Below are positions 27,396 to 36,928 of a DNA stretch of 64,000 nt, in pieces. The stretch lies in contig NZ_KK211036.1 in the NCBI RefSeq assembly GCF_000619825.1, positions 305,787-369,786 on the forward strand, in the 5' to 3' direction. The position numbers were made by a program, and so were the translations under genes. Position 1 is the first letter of the stretch. Every line of letters starts with the position of its first letter. The notes beneath the pieces were generated by a model. The model was not told where the DNA came from. It was given only the letters and a program-made list of their open reading frames with translations, and did not search any database. The DNA is from Prevotella sp. MA2016. GTDB lineage: Bacteria > Bacteroidota > Bacteroidia > Bacteroidales > Bacteroidaceae.

Positions 27396-28517
27396 TTAAT
27401 CCATGCGATTTCGGTAATCTTCGTACCCAAAACGGCGTAAAACCTCTAATTCACCATTTGTATGCAGCATGCCAATTGCGGGATGTGAAATTCCGTTAAA
27501 AGTGCAAGTTTTCACTGTTGTGTAGTGAATCATATCTTCGAAAATGATTTCCTCTCCTACTTTTAATTCGTGATCAAAATGCCATGATCCCATAAAATCG
27601 CCACTCAAACAACTATTGCCCCCCAGACGATAAGTGTTGGGCTCGGTTGCTTTTTCCATATCTACAATCTCTGCACCTCGCACTTCTGGCATGTATGGCA
27701 TCTCCAAACAGTCGGGCATGTGGCATGTAAAGCTCACGTCCAGTATAGCTGTTTTGATGTTTTTGTCTTCTACTATATCTACTACGTGTGATACCAGTGG
27801 TCCGGTTTGCCATGCAAAAGCACTGCCTGGTTCAAGGATTACTTTTAGCCATGGGTAGCGTTTTTTAAAATCAGTCATTAATTGGATGAGCTGTTCTGTA
27901 TCATAATCCTTGCGTGTCATCAGATGACCACCACCGAAATTAATCCATTTCAGTTGTGGAAACCATTTTGAAAACTTTTCTTCGATGTGTACTAACGAGC
28001 GCTGGAATACATCTGCCCCACTCTCGCAGTGGCAATGACAATGAAAACCTTCAATATCTGCAGGCAGTTGTTCTGGCAACTTGTCGGCTGTGATGCCAAA
28101 ACGAGTGCCGGGTGCGCATGGATTATATAATAATGTACAAACCTCAGAGTATTCTGGGTTAACACGTAAACCTAATGATACTGATTTCGCTTGCTCGTGG
28201 AATCGCTCGTACTGTGACAGCGAATTGAATGTGATGTGCGATGAGCACTTTGCTATCTCAGGAAATTCCTCTTCAGTATAAGCAGGCGAATAGGTATGTG
28301 CAGGTGCCTTAAACTCCTCGAAAGCCAAACGTGCTTCCGACAAAGAACTGGCTGTTGTGCTGTTAATATACTCGCGGAAGATTGGAAAAGTCTTCCACAG
28401 TGCAAATGCCTTAAAGGCAAGTATAATCTCAATATCGGCTTTCGCCGCAACTTCAGCTATTAGACTGAGGTTACGGCGAAGTTTAGATTCCTCTATAATA
28501 TAAATAGGTGTATTCAT
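27396..28517 (-). CDS. nspC: Carboxynorspermidine decarboxylase
   Basis: 373 residues, a fold III PLP enzyme of the alanine-racemase/ornithine-decarboxylase type. The PLP Lys is Lys36 in ILAFKAFAL; HCHCESG, NFGGGHLM, LEPGSAFA and the decarboxylase Cys region TCHMPDC are also visible. It makes norspermidine or spermidine from the carboxylated precursor in the polyamine route common in Bacteroidetes and Vibrio. The start overlaps the stop of the upstream hybrid kinase (TAATG), so both are in one transcript, though a functional link is not evident. Confidence 0.93.
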   Translation of the reverse strand: MNTPIYIIEESKLRRNLSLIAEVAAKADIEIILAFKAFALWKTFPIFREYINSTTASSLSEARLAFEEFKAPAHTYSPAYTEEEFPEIAKCSSHITFNSLSQYERFHEQAKSVSLGLRVNPEYSEVCTLLYNPCAPGTRFGITADKLPEQLPADIEGFHCHCHCESGADVFQRSLVHIEEKFSKWFPQLKWINFGGGHLMTRKDYDTEQLIQLMTDFKKRYPWLKVILEPGSAFAWQTGPLVSHVVDIVEDKNIKTAILDVSFTCHMPDCLEMPYMPEVRGAEIVDMEKATEPNTYRLGGNSCLSGDFMGSWHFDHELKVGEEIIFEDMIHYTTVKTCTFNGISHPAIGMLHTNGELEVLRRFGYEDYRNRMD

Positions 28518-29659
28518 TATTTCTTTAGCGGGACAGTAAAACTAAATGTGCTTCCATGACCTTCTGTTGAATCGACAAAGCAGTCACCTCCATTCTTTCT
28601 TGCGAAGTCTTGACAAAGCTGAAGACCAAGCCCTGAACCTTCTTCGCCTCCGGTGCCATAGGTGGTGTCTCCCTTTTTAAAGATTGAGCCAAGTCGATCG
28701 GATGCGATACCTACGCCATGGTCGGTAACACTGATTTTTGCAAAATCACCTTCTTCCTTCATGCTAATTTCGATTGTAGAGTTCTCGGGCGAGAACTTGA
28801 TGGCGTTCGACAGGAAATTGCGCATCACCGTTTTTAGCATGTCGTTATCTGCTGTTACAATCAGATCGCCTGCGGTTGGTTGCAAATCTAACTTGATATG
28901 CTTGGTTTGAGCTATCATTTCGAATATCTCAACTACGCCAGGAATAATGTCATTCAGATTGAGGTCCTGTACAACTACATTCAGACGTCCTGTTTGACTC
29001 TTAGTCCACTTTAGCAGATTATCAAGCAGGTCGTGGACGTCTTCCGATTCACGATTAGCTTTGTCAAGCAGTTCGTAAAGCTCTGGCCCAACGGTTTCGG
29101 GTGATGTTGATGCTACAACAAGATTTAATACCATACGGATGCTGGCCATTGGAGAGCGAAGATCGTGTGCAATGACAGAATACATCTTGTCTCGGTTGGT
29201 CAGAGTGGCTCGCAATTCTTGATTCTGCTGTTCGATAATACGCTTGGCTGCTACCAGCGATATCTGTTGCATAACACGCATTACCAATTCTTCCTTATTG
29301 AAAGGCTTCGTCAAAAAATCACTAGCTCCAACCTGGAAACCATGAACCAAATCCTGTGGAGTGTTTAATGCAGTAAGGAATATAATGGGAATTTCCTTTG
29401 TTTCTTCGTCCTTCTTCAGAATGACGGCTGTATCAAAACCGCTGATATCAGGCATCATGACATCAAGCAGGATTAAGTCTGGGTGTTCCTTCTTTGCCTG
29501 CTCAATACATGTGGTACCGTTGTTAGCGGTGCATACCTGAAATTTTTCATTGGTAAGCAGTATCTTCAACAACAAGACATTACTTACAACATCATCTACA
29601 ATAAGTATTTTGTACTCACTGCGGTTTATCTTGGATTCAAGTGTATCTGCTACGTCCAT
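28517..29659 (-). CDS. Receiver-histidine kinase hybrid (soluble)
   Basis: 380 residues with domains in the order receiver, HisKA, HATPase. Phospho-acceptor Asp66 in LILLDVMMPD, Lys118 in FLTKPF, H-box His165 in IAHDLRSPM, N-box NFLSNAIKFSP, and G-boxes DHGVGI and GSGLGL are all present. There is no membrane helix, so it acts in the cytosol, probably as a relay between another kinase and a regulator. Its promoter has CAAA at 29717-29720 and the -7 box at 29689-29696. It is followed directly by nspC. Confidence 0.93.
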   Translation of the reverse strand: MDVADTLESKINRSEYKILIVDDVVSNVLLLKILLTNEKFQVCTANNGTTCIEQAKKEHPDLILLDVMMPDISGFDTAVILKKDEETKEIPIIFLTALNTPQDLVHGFQVGASDFLTKPFNKEELVMRVMQQISLVAAKRIIEQQNQELRATLTNRDKMYSVIAHDLRSPMASIRMVLNLVVASTSPETVGPELYELLDKANRESEDVHDLLDNLLKWTKSQTGRLNVVVQDLNLNDIIPGVVEIFEMIAQTKHIKLDLQPTAGDLIVTADNDMLKTVMRNFLSNAIKFSPENSTIEISMKEEGDFAKISVTDHGVGIASDRLGSIFKKGDTTYGTGGEEGSGLGLQLCQDFARKNGGDCFVDSTEGHGSTFSFTVPLKK

Positions 29660-29688
29660 TCTTGTCTGTAAAAGTTGATATTATTTTG

Positions 29689-29720
29689 CAAAAATAGTGC
29701 AATAATTTGAAATAACCAAA
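29689..29720 (-). promoter_or_regulatory. Promoter of the hybrid kinase-nspC operon
   Basis: Minus strand: TTTG (29717-29720), 20 bases, TATTTTTG (29689-29696). Confidence 0.65.
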
Positions 29721-29753
29721 TTATTACACCATTTTTTTGCAATTTAAGCAATT

Positions 29754-32700
29754 CTACTTATACTCAGACCATGATTTGATGCCGATTTCATTCAATTTTA
29801 TGCTACAGAATGCATGAATGAAAGCACTAGCCAATCGGCTGTTTGTAATCAATGGAACGTTCAAATCGATAGCCGCACGACGAATCTTATAACCATTAGT
29901 TAACTCATGGCTGGTCAGATCCTTCGGAATATTAACAACCATATCTATCTTGTGCTCATGGAGCAGGTCGAGTGCCTGTGGCTGTGCGTCCTCAGATGGC
30001 CAGTAAACCAGTGTGTTCTTAACGCCGTTGTCAGTGAGGAACTTTGAAGTACCTCCGGTGGCATACAGCTCGTATCCATTGACGACTAATTGTCGAGCTG
30101 CATCCAGCATCTCGGCTTTCTGTTTGGCAGAACCGGTAGAGAGCAGCACTGTTTTCTTTGGTATGCGATGACCCACACTGAGCATAGCTTTGAGCAGTGC
30201 AGTGTTTGTGTTGTCGCCAATACAGCCTACTTCACCGGTCGAAGCCATATCCACACCGAGTACGGGGTCGGCTTTCTGCAATCGGTTGAAGCTGAACTGA
30301 GAAGCCTTGATACCTACATAGTCGAGGTCGAAGAGGTTCTTGGCGGGTTTCTCTACTGGTAGGCCGAGCATTACCTTGGTTGCCAAGTCGATAAGGTTCA
30401 TCTTCAATACCTTACTTACAAATGGGAAGCTACGCGAAGCACGCAGGTTGCATTCGATGACGAGGATGTCATTCTCACGTGCCATGTACTGGATGTTGAA
30501 TGGACCATTGATGTGCAGAGCTTTTGCAATCTGGCGCGAAATGCGCTTGATGCGTCTAACTGTCTCGACATACAGTTTTTGTGGAGGGAACTGTATTGTG
30601 GCGTCGCCTGAATGAACTCCGGCGAACTCGATGTGTTCACTAATAGCATAAGCCAGAATCTCTCCGTCTCTAGCCACGGCATCCATTTCAATCTCTTTTG
30701 CATTCTCGATGAATTTCGATACTACTACAGGGTGGTCTTCTGATACGTTGGCTGCCAGCTGCAGGAACTTCTCGAGCTCTTCTTTATTAGAGCAAACGTT
30801 CATGGCTGCACCAGAAAGCACGTACGAAGGACGCACCAGAACTGGGAAACCTACACGTTCCACGAACTTGTCGATATCTTCCATAGATGTAAGTGCGCTC
30901 CACTCTGGCTGATTAACGCCAATTTCGTTAAGCATCTGTGAGAATTTGGCACGGTCCTCAGCACCGTCGATATCTACAGCCTGTGTTCCGAGAATGTTCA
31001 CGTGCTGTTCATTGAGATATACAGCCAGGTTGTTAGGAATCTGACCACCAGTAGATACGATGACGCCGTGAGGCTGCTCCATATCGATGATATCGAGTAC
31101 GCGCTCAAAAGTCAGTTCGTCGAAATAGAGGCGGTCGCACATATCGTAGTCGGTCGAAACTGTCTCTGGGTTATAGTTAATCATCACAGAGCGCCAACCT
31201 TCCCGGCGGATGGTGTTCAAGGCTTGAACGCCACACCAGTCGAACTCTACTGATGAACCGATGCGGTATGCACCTGATCCGAGCACGATGATACTCTTCT
31301 TATCGTTTTCAAACTTGATGTCGCTGGCTACACCGCTGTAGGTAACGTACAGGTAATTGGTCTGTGCGGGATACTCTGCTGCCAGGGTATCTATCTGTTT
31401 TACAACTGGCAGAATGCCGAACTGCTTACGACGGTTGCGCACCAGCAGAACTGCTTCGTGCATATTGCGACACTCGCTTTCCAATCCAATGGCTCGAGCT
31501 ATCTGGAAGTCGGTAAATCCATATACCTTGGCCCGGCGCAGCAAGTCTTTTTCGAGAGTGTTAATATTCTGTTTCTTCAGCAGTTCATCTATGTCGATAA
31601 TGTGCTTTAGTTTCTGCAGGAACCACTTGTCAATCTTTGTGAGTTCGTGAATACGGTCAATGTCGTATTGCTGGTCGTGCATAGCCTTCGAGATGACGAA
31701 GATTCGCTTATCCGTTGGCTCGCGCAGAGCTGCGTCGATATCGGCAATCTTCAGTTCCTTGTTCTCTACGAAGCCGTGCATGCCTTGGCCAATCATGCGT
31801 AAGCCCTTTTGGATAGCTTCTTCAAAGTTTCGACCGATGGCCATCACTTCGCCAACCGACTTCATTGATGAACCCAACTCCTTGTCCACACCATGGAACT
31901 TAGAGAGATCCCAGCGTGGAATCTTACAAACGACGTAGTCGAGTGCTGGTTCGAAGAAAGCACTGGTGGTCTTTGTTACCGAGTTTTTCAGTTCGAACAA
32001 ACCATAGCCCATACCCAGTTTGGCCGCAACGAAAGCCAATGGATAGCCAGTGGCCTTAGATGCAAGTGCCGATGAACGGCTCAGACGGGCGTTTACCTCG
32101 ATCACACGATAATCCTCCGACTGTGGGTCGAAAGCGTACTGTACGTTACACTCACCTACGATACCGATGTGACGGATAATCTTAATGGCCAGTGCACGCA
32201 ACTTGTGATATTCAGAGTTGGTCAATGTTTGTGATGGAGCTATAACGATCGACTCGCCGGTATGGATTCCCAGAGGGTCAAAGTTCTCCATGTTACATAC
32301 AGTGATACAGTTGTCGTACTTGTCTCGTACCACCTCGTACTCAATCTCTTTCCATCCCTTCAGTGATTTCTCAACCAGTACCTGTGGTGAGAATGCAAAT
32401 GCTTTCTCGGCCAGTTTGTCGAGTTCCTCTTCGTTGTCGCAGAAGCCAGAACCAAGTCCGCCAAGTGCATAGGCTGCACGCAGGATAACCGGATAACCCA
32501 AGGCCTTGGCAGCTTTGCGGGCACTCTCGATATCAGAGCAAGCCTCACTCTTGATAGTCTTCACGCCAATCTCATCGAGTTTCTTGACAAACAGTTCACG
32601 GTCTTCGGTGTCCATAATGGCCTGTACGGGAGTACCCAGTACTTTTACACCGTACTTTTCAAGTACGCCACTCTGGTAGAGTTCTACACCGCAGTTCAAT

Positions 32701-32981
32701 GCAGTCTGACCGCCAAAGGCCAGCAGAATGCCGTCGGGGCGTTCTTTCTCAATGACACGCTCCACGAAATAGGGCTGTACTGGCAGGAAATAGATCTCGT
32801 CGGCCACGCCCTCTGATGTCTGTACCGTAGCGATATTCGGGTTGATGAGAACGGTCTTTACACCCTCTTCACGCAGAGCTTTCAGAGCCTGCGAACCACT
32901 ATAGTCAAACTCTCCGGCTTCGCCTATCTTCAATGCGCCGCTACCCAATAGCAGCACTTTCTTTATATTCTGATCTTTCAT
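29754..32981 (-). CDS. carB: Carbamoyl-phosphate synthase, large subunit
   Basis: 1075 residues. It carries two homologous ATP-grasp halves, each opening with a nucleotide-binding glycine loop (VLLLGSGALKIGEAGEFDYSG and the second at IIVLGSGAYRIGSSVEFDWCG, read in parts), and a C-terminal MGS-like allosteric domain (TGGTSKFLTDNGV). It makes carbamoyl phosphate from glutamine-derived ammonia, bicarbonate and two ATP, for pyrimidine and arginine synthesis. ATG 32981 is chosen; the in-frame codon nine bases upstream is TTG inside AATTATC repeats. It lies 26 bases downstream of carA. Confidence 0.97.
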   Translation of the reverse strand: MKDQNIKKVLLLGSGALKIGEAGEFDYSGSQALKALREEGVKTVLINPNIATVQTSEGVADEIYFLPVQPYFVERVIEKERPDGILLAFGGQTALNCGVELYQSGVLEKYGVKVLGTPVQAIMDTEDRELFVKKLDEIGVKTIKSEACSDIESARKAAKALGYPVILRAAYALGGLGSGFCDNEEELDKLAEKAFAFSPQVLVEKSLKGWKEIEYEVVRDKYDNCITVCNMENFDPLGIHTGESIVIAPSQTLTNSEYHKLRALAIKIIRHIGIVGECNVQYAFDPQSEDYRVIEVNARLSRSSALASKATGYPLAFVAAKLGMGYGLFELKNSVTKTTSAFFEPALDYVVCKIPRWDLSKFHGVDKELGSSMKSVGEVMAIGRNFEEAIQKGLRMIGQGMHGFVENKELKIADIDAALREPTDKRIFVISKAMHDQQYDIDRIHELTKIDKWFLQKLKHIIDIDELLKKQNINTLEKDLLRRAKVYGFTDFQIARAIGLESECRNMHEAVLLVRNRRKQFGILPVVKQIDTLAAEYPAQTNYLYVTYSGVASDIKFENDKKSIIVLGSGAYRIGSSVEFDWCGVQALNTIRREGWRSVMINYNPETVSTDYDMCDRLYFDELTFERVLDIIDMEQPHGVIVSTGGQIPNNLAVYLNEQHVNILGTQAVDIDGAEDRAKFSQMLNEIGVNQPEWSALTSMEDIDKFVERVGFPVLVRPSYVLSGAAMNVCSNKEELEKFLQLAANVSEDHPVVVSKFIENAKEIEMDAVARDGEILAYAISEHIEFAGVHSGDATIQFPPQKLYVETVRRIKRISRQIAKALHINGPFNIQYMARENDILVIECNLRASRSFPFVSKVLKMNLIDLATKVMLGLPVEKPAKNLFDLDYVGIKASQFSFNRLQKADPVLGVDMASTGEVGCIGDNTNTALLKAMLSVGHRIPKKTVLLSTGSAKQKAEMLDAARQLVVNGYELYATGGTSKFLTDNGVKNTLVYWPSEDAQPQALDLLHEHKIDMVVNIPKDLTSHELTNGYKIRRAAIDLNVPLITNSRLASAFIHAFCSIKLNEIGIKSWSEYK

Positions 32982-33007
32982 AATTATCAATTATCAATTA
33001 TCAATTA
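32982..33007. repeat. AATTATC tandem repeats between carA and carB
   Basis: About 3.5 copies of the 7-base unit AATTATC fill the gap between the two subunit genes. A similar stretch occurs near 16410. The run sits where the carB ribosome-binding site should be, so copy number could affect translation. Confidence 0.6.
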
Positions 33008-34081
33008 TTAGAGCGTTTCTATGAAACGATCGAACATGAATTCGGTGTCAACAGGACCTGAGCAAGCTTCAGGATGGAACTGGCTTGAGAACCAGGGCAA
33101 TGAGAGATGACGGATACCCTCGTTCGAGCCGTCGTTCATGTTCACAAAAAGCTCGCGCCAATCATTTCCTAATGTTGCGGCATCCACAGCGTAGCCATGG
33201 TTCTGTGAGGTTACATAGCAGCGGTTGGTACCTACTTCGCGAACAGGCTGGTTGTGCGAACGGTGACCGTATTTCAGTTTGTAGATGGTGGCACCGCCTG
33301 CCTTGGCCAGCAACTGGTTACCCATACAGATACCGCAGATGGGCTTACGTGATGATGACATCTGCTTTTTCAGAATCTCCACTGCATCCACGCACATGTC
33401 TGGATCGCCAGGACCATTGGCCAGGAACAGACCATCAAACTCCATATCGGTATAGTCGTAGTTCCAGGGTACGCGAATCACCTCTACGCCACGGTTTACC
33501 AGGCAGCGGATAATGTTGTTTTTTACACCGCAATCTACCAGCACCACCTTTCGGCCAGCACCTTCATTATAGCGGATAATGTCTTTACATGATACTTTGT
33601 CTACCCAGTTGATGCCCTCGTACTCAGCTGTAGGGATGTTGTCGGGCTCATCGTCGAAGATGATTTGTCCCATCATTACACCATGCTCGCGCAGTACCTT
33701 GGTTAGCTCACGAGTGTCGATACCGGTGATTCCAGGTACACCCTCACGTTTTAACCAATCGCCAAGGCTCTCAGTGGCATTCCAGTGAGAGTACGACTGA
33801 CTGTAGTCGCTTACGATGATGGCTGATGCATAAATCTTATCGCTCTCCATAAATGTTGCCAGTCCATTCTCCTCAATGCTGAATGGTGGCACGCCATAGT
33901 TACCTACCAGCGGATAGGTAAGTGTCATCAACTGTCCGGCATAGCTAGGGTCGGTAAGGCTCTCGGGGTAACCCATCATAGCCGTATTAAATACCACCTC
34001 ACCTGCTACGGGTTTCTCGCTACCGAAACTCTTGCCGTGAAATTTAGTTCCGTCCGAAAGGACTAGTGTTACATCTCTCAT
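33008..34081 (-). CDS. carA: Carbamoyl-phosphate synthase, small (glutaminase) subunit
   Basis: 357 residues. The N-terminal CPSase domain (LSDGTKFHGKSFG, GEVVFNTAMMGYPESLTDPSY) is followed by a class I glutamine amidotransferase domain with the nucleophile Cys in ICGICMGNQ and the His/Glu in FSSQFHPEACSGP. It supplies ammonia to CarB. No TAnnTTTG box is obvious in the 74-base gap after glmS, which holds the glmS terminator, so the promoter is unclear. Confidence 0.96.
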   Translation of the reverse strand: MRDVTLVLSDGTKFHGKSFGSEKPVAGEVVFNTAMMGYPESLTDPSYAGQLMTLTYPLVGNYGVPPFSIEENGLATFMESDKIYASAIIVSDYSQSYSHWNATESLGDWLKREGVPGITGIDTRELTKVLREHGVMMGQIIFDDEPDNIPTAEYEGINWVDKVSCKDIIRYNEGAGRKVVLVDCGVKNNIIRCLVNRGVEVIRVPWNYDYTDMEFDGLFLANGPGDPDMCVDAVEILKKQMSSSRKPICGICMGNQLLAKAGGATIYKLKYGHRSHNQPVREVGTNRCYVTSQNHGYAVDAATLGNDWRELFVNMNDGSNEGIRHLSLPWFSSQFHPEACSGPVDTEFMFDRFIETL

Positions 34082-34113
34082 ATTCTAATGTTATAATACC
34101 TATTATATTTCTT

Positions 34114-34150
34114 TATAAAAAAGGCGAAACGTTTAAAAACGAATCGCCTT
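34114..34150 (-). terminator. glmS terminator
   Basis: Minus strand: AAGGCGA and TCGCCTT arms with an inner CGTT/AACG pairing, followed by a run of six T. It starts six bases after the glmS stop codon. Confidence 0.8.
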
Positions 34151-34155
34151 ATATA

Positions 34156-36000
34156 TCATTCAACAGTCACCGATTTTGCTAAGTTTCTTGGCTGGTCAAC
34201 GTTTTTGCCTTTGCAAACAGCAACGTGATAAGCCAACAACTGTAGAGGAATCGTAGCTACCAACGGTTCAAGACATTCAATAACGTCAGGCAGCTCAATC
34301 ACCTCGTCGGCAATTTTCGAAATAGTTTCGTCGCCCTTGGAAACGAGAGCTATTACCCTACCCTGTCGGGCCTTGATCTCCTGAATATTCGACAGTACTT
34401 TTTCGTACATCGCATTATGAGTAGCGATAACTACTACTGGCATGTCTGAATCAATCAGGGCAATAGGTCCGTGCTTCATTTCGGCTGCAGGGTAACCCTC
34501 TGCGTGGATGTAGCTTATTTCCTTCAGTTTCAATGCACCTTCGAGTGCCACTGGGTATGAAAAACCACGACCCAGGTACAAGAAGTTGTGCGCATATGTA
34601 AAGGTGCGTGCCAAGTCGGCCACCTTATCATTAGTCTTCAGCACCTCACGAATCTTTGTAGGTATTTCGCTCAGTCCTTTAACTATCTTTAGATATTCAT
34701 CTCGATTAATGGTGCCCTTAGCTTCGCCCATGGCCAAAGCAATCATGGTGAGTACAGTAACCTGTCCGGTAAATGCTTTCGTTGAGGCTACTCCAATCTC
34801 TGGACCTACATGGATGTATGTACCAGTGTCGGTGGCGCGTGGAATTGATGAACCGATGGCATTACAAACACCATAGATAAAGGCTCCTTTCTCCTTGGCC
34901 AACTGTACGGCTGCCAATGTGTCGGCAGTCTCACCACTCTGTGAGATGGCTATAACCACATCGCCCCTACCAACTACAGGATTGCGATAGCGGAATTCTG
35001 AAGCATACTCCACTTCTACTGGTATGCGGCACAGGCTCTCAATAATCTGTTTGCCTATAAGTCCTGCATGCCATGAGGTACCACATGCTACGATAACCAC
35101 GCGTTTTGCCTCAAGCATTTGGCGACGGTAGTCAATCAGCGCAGAAAGTGTTACGTGGTTGGCTTCAACATTTACGCGTCCACGCATACAGTTTGTCAGG
35201 CATTCTGGCTGCTCAAAAATCTCCTTCAGCATGAAGTGTGGATAGCCACCTTTCTCTATCTGTCCGAGGTCGATATCTACGGTCTTTACTGTCAGTTCTT
35301 GGTCTTCACCATGAATATCTACTACGTGTAACTCTTCGCCGCGGCGTATGACAGCGATATTTCCATCTTCAAGATATACTACCTTATCTGTATATTCTAC
35401 AATAGGACTGGCGTCGGAACCTAAGAAGAATTCATTCTCTCCGATACCAACCACCAATGGACTCTGCTTGCGCGCACAGATGATTTGGTCGGGGTCACGC
35501 TTGTCCAGTACGGCTATGGCATAAGCACCAATCACTTGATAAAGCGCAACCTGTACGGCTGTAAGCAGATCGAGTTGTTTGTGCTCTTTAATATACTCAA
35601 TAAGCTGAACCAGCACTTCTGTATCAGTGTCTGATACGAAGTGTACACCCTTTTGCTGCAGTTTTTCTTTTAGTTCGGCGTAGTTCTCAATGATACCGTT
35701 ATGGATGATGGCTAGGTTTTTGCTTTCTGAATAGTGTGGGTGCGCATTACGCGATGAAGGCTCACCATGGGTGGCCCAACGGGTGTGCGCTATGCCTACA
35801 GTACCACTAGTATTTTTGTCATTGCAGTACTCACAAAGATTGTCAACTTTACCTTTCGACTTGTAAACGTTCAAGTCGCCATTAGCGTTTATCAAAGCTA
35901 CACCTGCGCTATCGTAACCACGATATTCCAGTCGGCGCAAGCCTTTTATCAGTATGGGAAAAGCTTCTTTATTCCCGATGTATCCTACGATTCCACACAT
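34156..36000 (-). CDS. glmS: Glutamine-fructose-6-phosphate aminotransferase
   Basis: 614 residues, full length. The N-terminal glutaminase uses Cys2 (MCGIVGYIGN) and shows RGYDSAG and HTRWATHG; two SIS domains follow (ACGTSWHAGL, SQSGETADTLA) and the end NLAKSVTVE is the conserved C-tail that closes the active site. It makes glucosamine 6-phosphate, the entry to peptidoglycan and LPS. No glmS ribozyme is present, as expected for this phylum; the upstream region holds a normal promoter. Confidence 0.97.
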   Translation of the reverse strand: MCGIVGYIGNKEAFPILIKGLRRLEYRGYDSAGVALINANGDLNVYKSKGKVDNLCEYCNDKNTSGTVGIAHTRWATHGEPSSRNAHPHYSESKNLAIIHNGIIENYAELKEKLQQKGVHFVSDTDTEVLVQLIEYIKEHKQLDLLTAVQVALYQVIGAYAIAVLDKRDPDQIICARKQSPLVVGIGENEFFLGSDASPIVEYTDKVVYLEDGNIAVIRRGEELHVVDIHGEDQELTVKTVDIDLGQIEKGGYPHFMLKEIFEQPECLTNCMRGRVNVEANHVTLSALIDYRRQMLEAKRVVIVACGTSWHAGLIGKQIIESLCRIPVEVEYASEFRYRNPVVGRGDVVIAISQSGETADTLAAVQLAKEKGAFIYGVCNAIGSSIPRATDTGTYIHVGPEIGVASTKAFTGQVTVLTMIALAMGEAKGTINRDEYLKIVKGLSEIPTKIREVLKTNDKVADLARTFTYAHNFLYLGRGFSYPVALEGALKLKEISYIHAEGYPAAEMKHGPIALIDSDMPVVVIATHNAMYEKVLSNIQEIKARQGRVIALVSKGDETISKIADEVIELPDVIECLEPLVATIPLQLLAYHVAVCKGKNVDQPRNLAKSVTVE

Positions 36001-36043
36001 AAGTTGTTTTGTCGTTTTGTCGTCTTTGATTCAATTTCGGCTG

Positions 36044-36074
36044 CAAAATTACAATAAAAATCTGAATCTGCAAA
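36044..36074 (-). promoter_or_regulatory. glmS promoter
   Basis: Minus strand: TTTG (36071-36074), 19 bases, TAATTTTG (36044-36051). Confidence 0.65.
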
Positions 36075-36148
36075 CGTTTTGCTAAAAAAGTTTTTCAAAA
36101 ACTTACAAAAACAAAAAACCACCAAGATTCACATCTTGATGGCTTCTG

Positions 36149-36222
36149 CGGTGCGTACGAGATTCGAACTCGTGACCTCCTGCGTGACAGGCAGGCATTC
36201 TAACCTACTGAACTAACGCACC
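36149..36222 (-). tRNA. tRNA-Asp (GTC), copy 2
   Basis: 74 nt with discriminator G. Acceptor GGTGCGT pairs with ACGCACC; loop CTGTCAC gives anticodon GTC. Confidence 0.95.
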
Positions 36223-36252
36223 ATTACTATGGAACGAATGAAAAAAAACTTA

Positions 36253-36327
36253 GCGGTGCGTACGAGATTCGAACTCGTGACCTCCTGCGTGACAGGCAGG
36301 CATTCTAACCTACTGAACTAACGCACC
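36253..36327 (-). tRNA. tRNA-Asp (GTC), copy 1
   Basis: Same sequence as copy 2 as far as I can read it, 31 bases away; the left boundary may be off by one base. Anticodon GTC. Confidence 0.93.
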
Positions 36328-36354
36328 AAAGAACGCTTTTCTTGTTTGCGGGTG

Positions 36355-36385
36355 CAAAGGTACGACTATTTTTGGAACTACCAAA
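36355..36385 (-). promoter_or_regulatory. Promoter of the tRNA-Asp pair
   Basis: Minus strand: TTTG (36382-36385), 19 bases, TACCTTTG (36355-36362), then CACCCGCAA. Same extended block as at the Gly/Leu and Lys clusters. Confidence 0.8.
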
Positions 36386-36409
36386 ACTTTTTGGCACTTT
36401 TTTTGTGAT

Positions 36410-36928
36410 TTAATCGCATTTTTTCAAAAATACGTACTGAATTAGCACTGCATCGCGATATTTCTCTCCATCATATAGCCATTCTGCTATATTTGCGCTT
36501 ACTTTGTAACCAGCCTTTTCAAACAGTCTGAGTGATGCTTGATTCTCACTATCGATATAAGCATATAGTTGGTGAAGATGCAGTATGTGCTGTGCATAAT
36601 CGGCCAAATTGGTCAATATGGCACTGCCGTAACCTTGGCGTCGAAATTCATTAAGTACGATAATTCCCACTTCGGCACGTTGATTGGCTGGATCGAAGTT
36701 CACTAAATCTACTACACCTATTACATCACCTTTATCATTTTCAACCATCATACGTACCTGCCGGTCGGTATAGATGTCATTTTTGCAGTTTGCTACATAG
36801 TCGTGCAGTAGGTAGCGCGAATATGGTACATTTGATGTACTTACATTCCACAATTCCTTATCGTTCTCAATATGATATAATATATCGAGATCTTCGGGCT
36901 CGATGGCTCTCATTTTTATCTCTTTCAT
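36410..36928 (-). CDS. GNAT-family N-acetyltransferase (RimJ/RimL type)
   Basis: 172 residues. The acetyl-CoA motif A is EVGIIVLNEFRRQGYGSAIL, with RRQGYGSA as the pyrophosphate loop, and NQASLRLFEKAGY is the usual motif B. The MRAIEPEDLDILYHIEND start is typical of the RimJ/RimL and SpeG-like branch, which acetylates protein N-termini, polyamines or small amines. Substrate is not predictable. It overlaps the GT2 gene by four bases (ATGA) and ends the minus-strand operon. Confidence 0.88.
   Translation of the reverse strand: MKEIKMRAIEPEDLDILYHIENDKELWNVSTSNVPYSRYLLHDYVANCKNDIYTDRQVRMMVENDKGDVIGVVDLVNFDPANQRAEVGIIVLNEFRRQGYGSAILTNLADYAQHILHLHQLYAYIDSENQASLRLFEKAGYKVSANIAEWLYDGEKYRDAVLIQYVFLKKCD

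Noticed and set aside
36001..36148. glmS ribozyme upstream of glmS
   Set aside because: No ribozyme core sequence; the gap holds a normal promoter and then tRNA-Asp.
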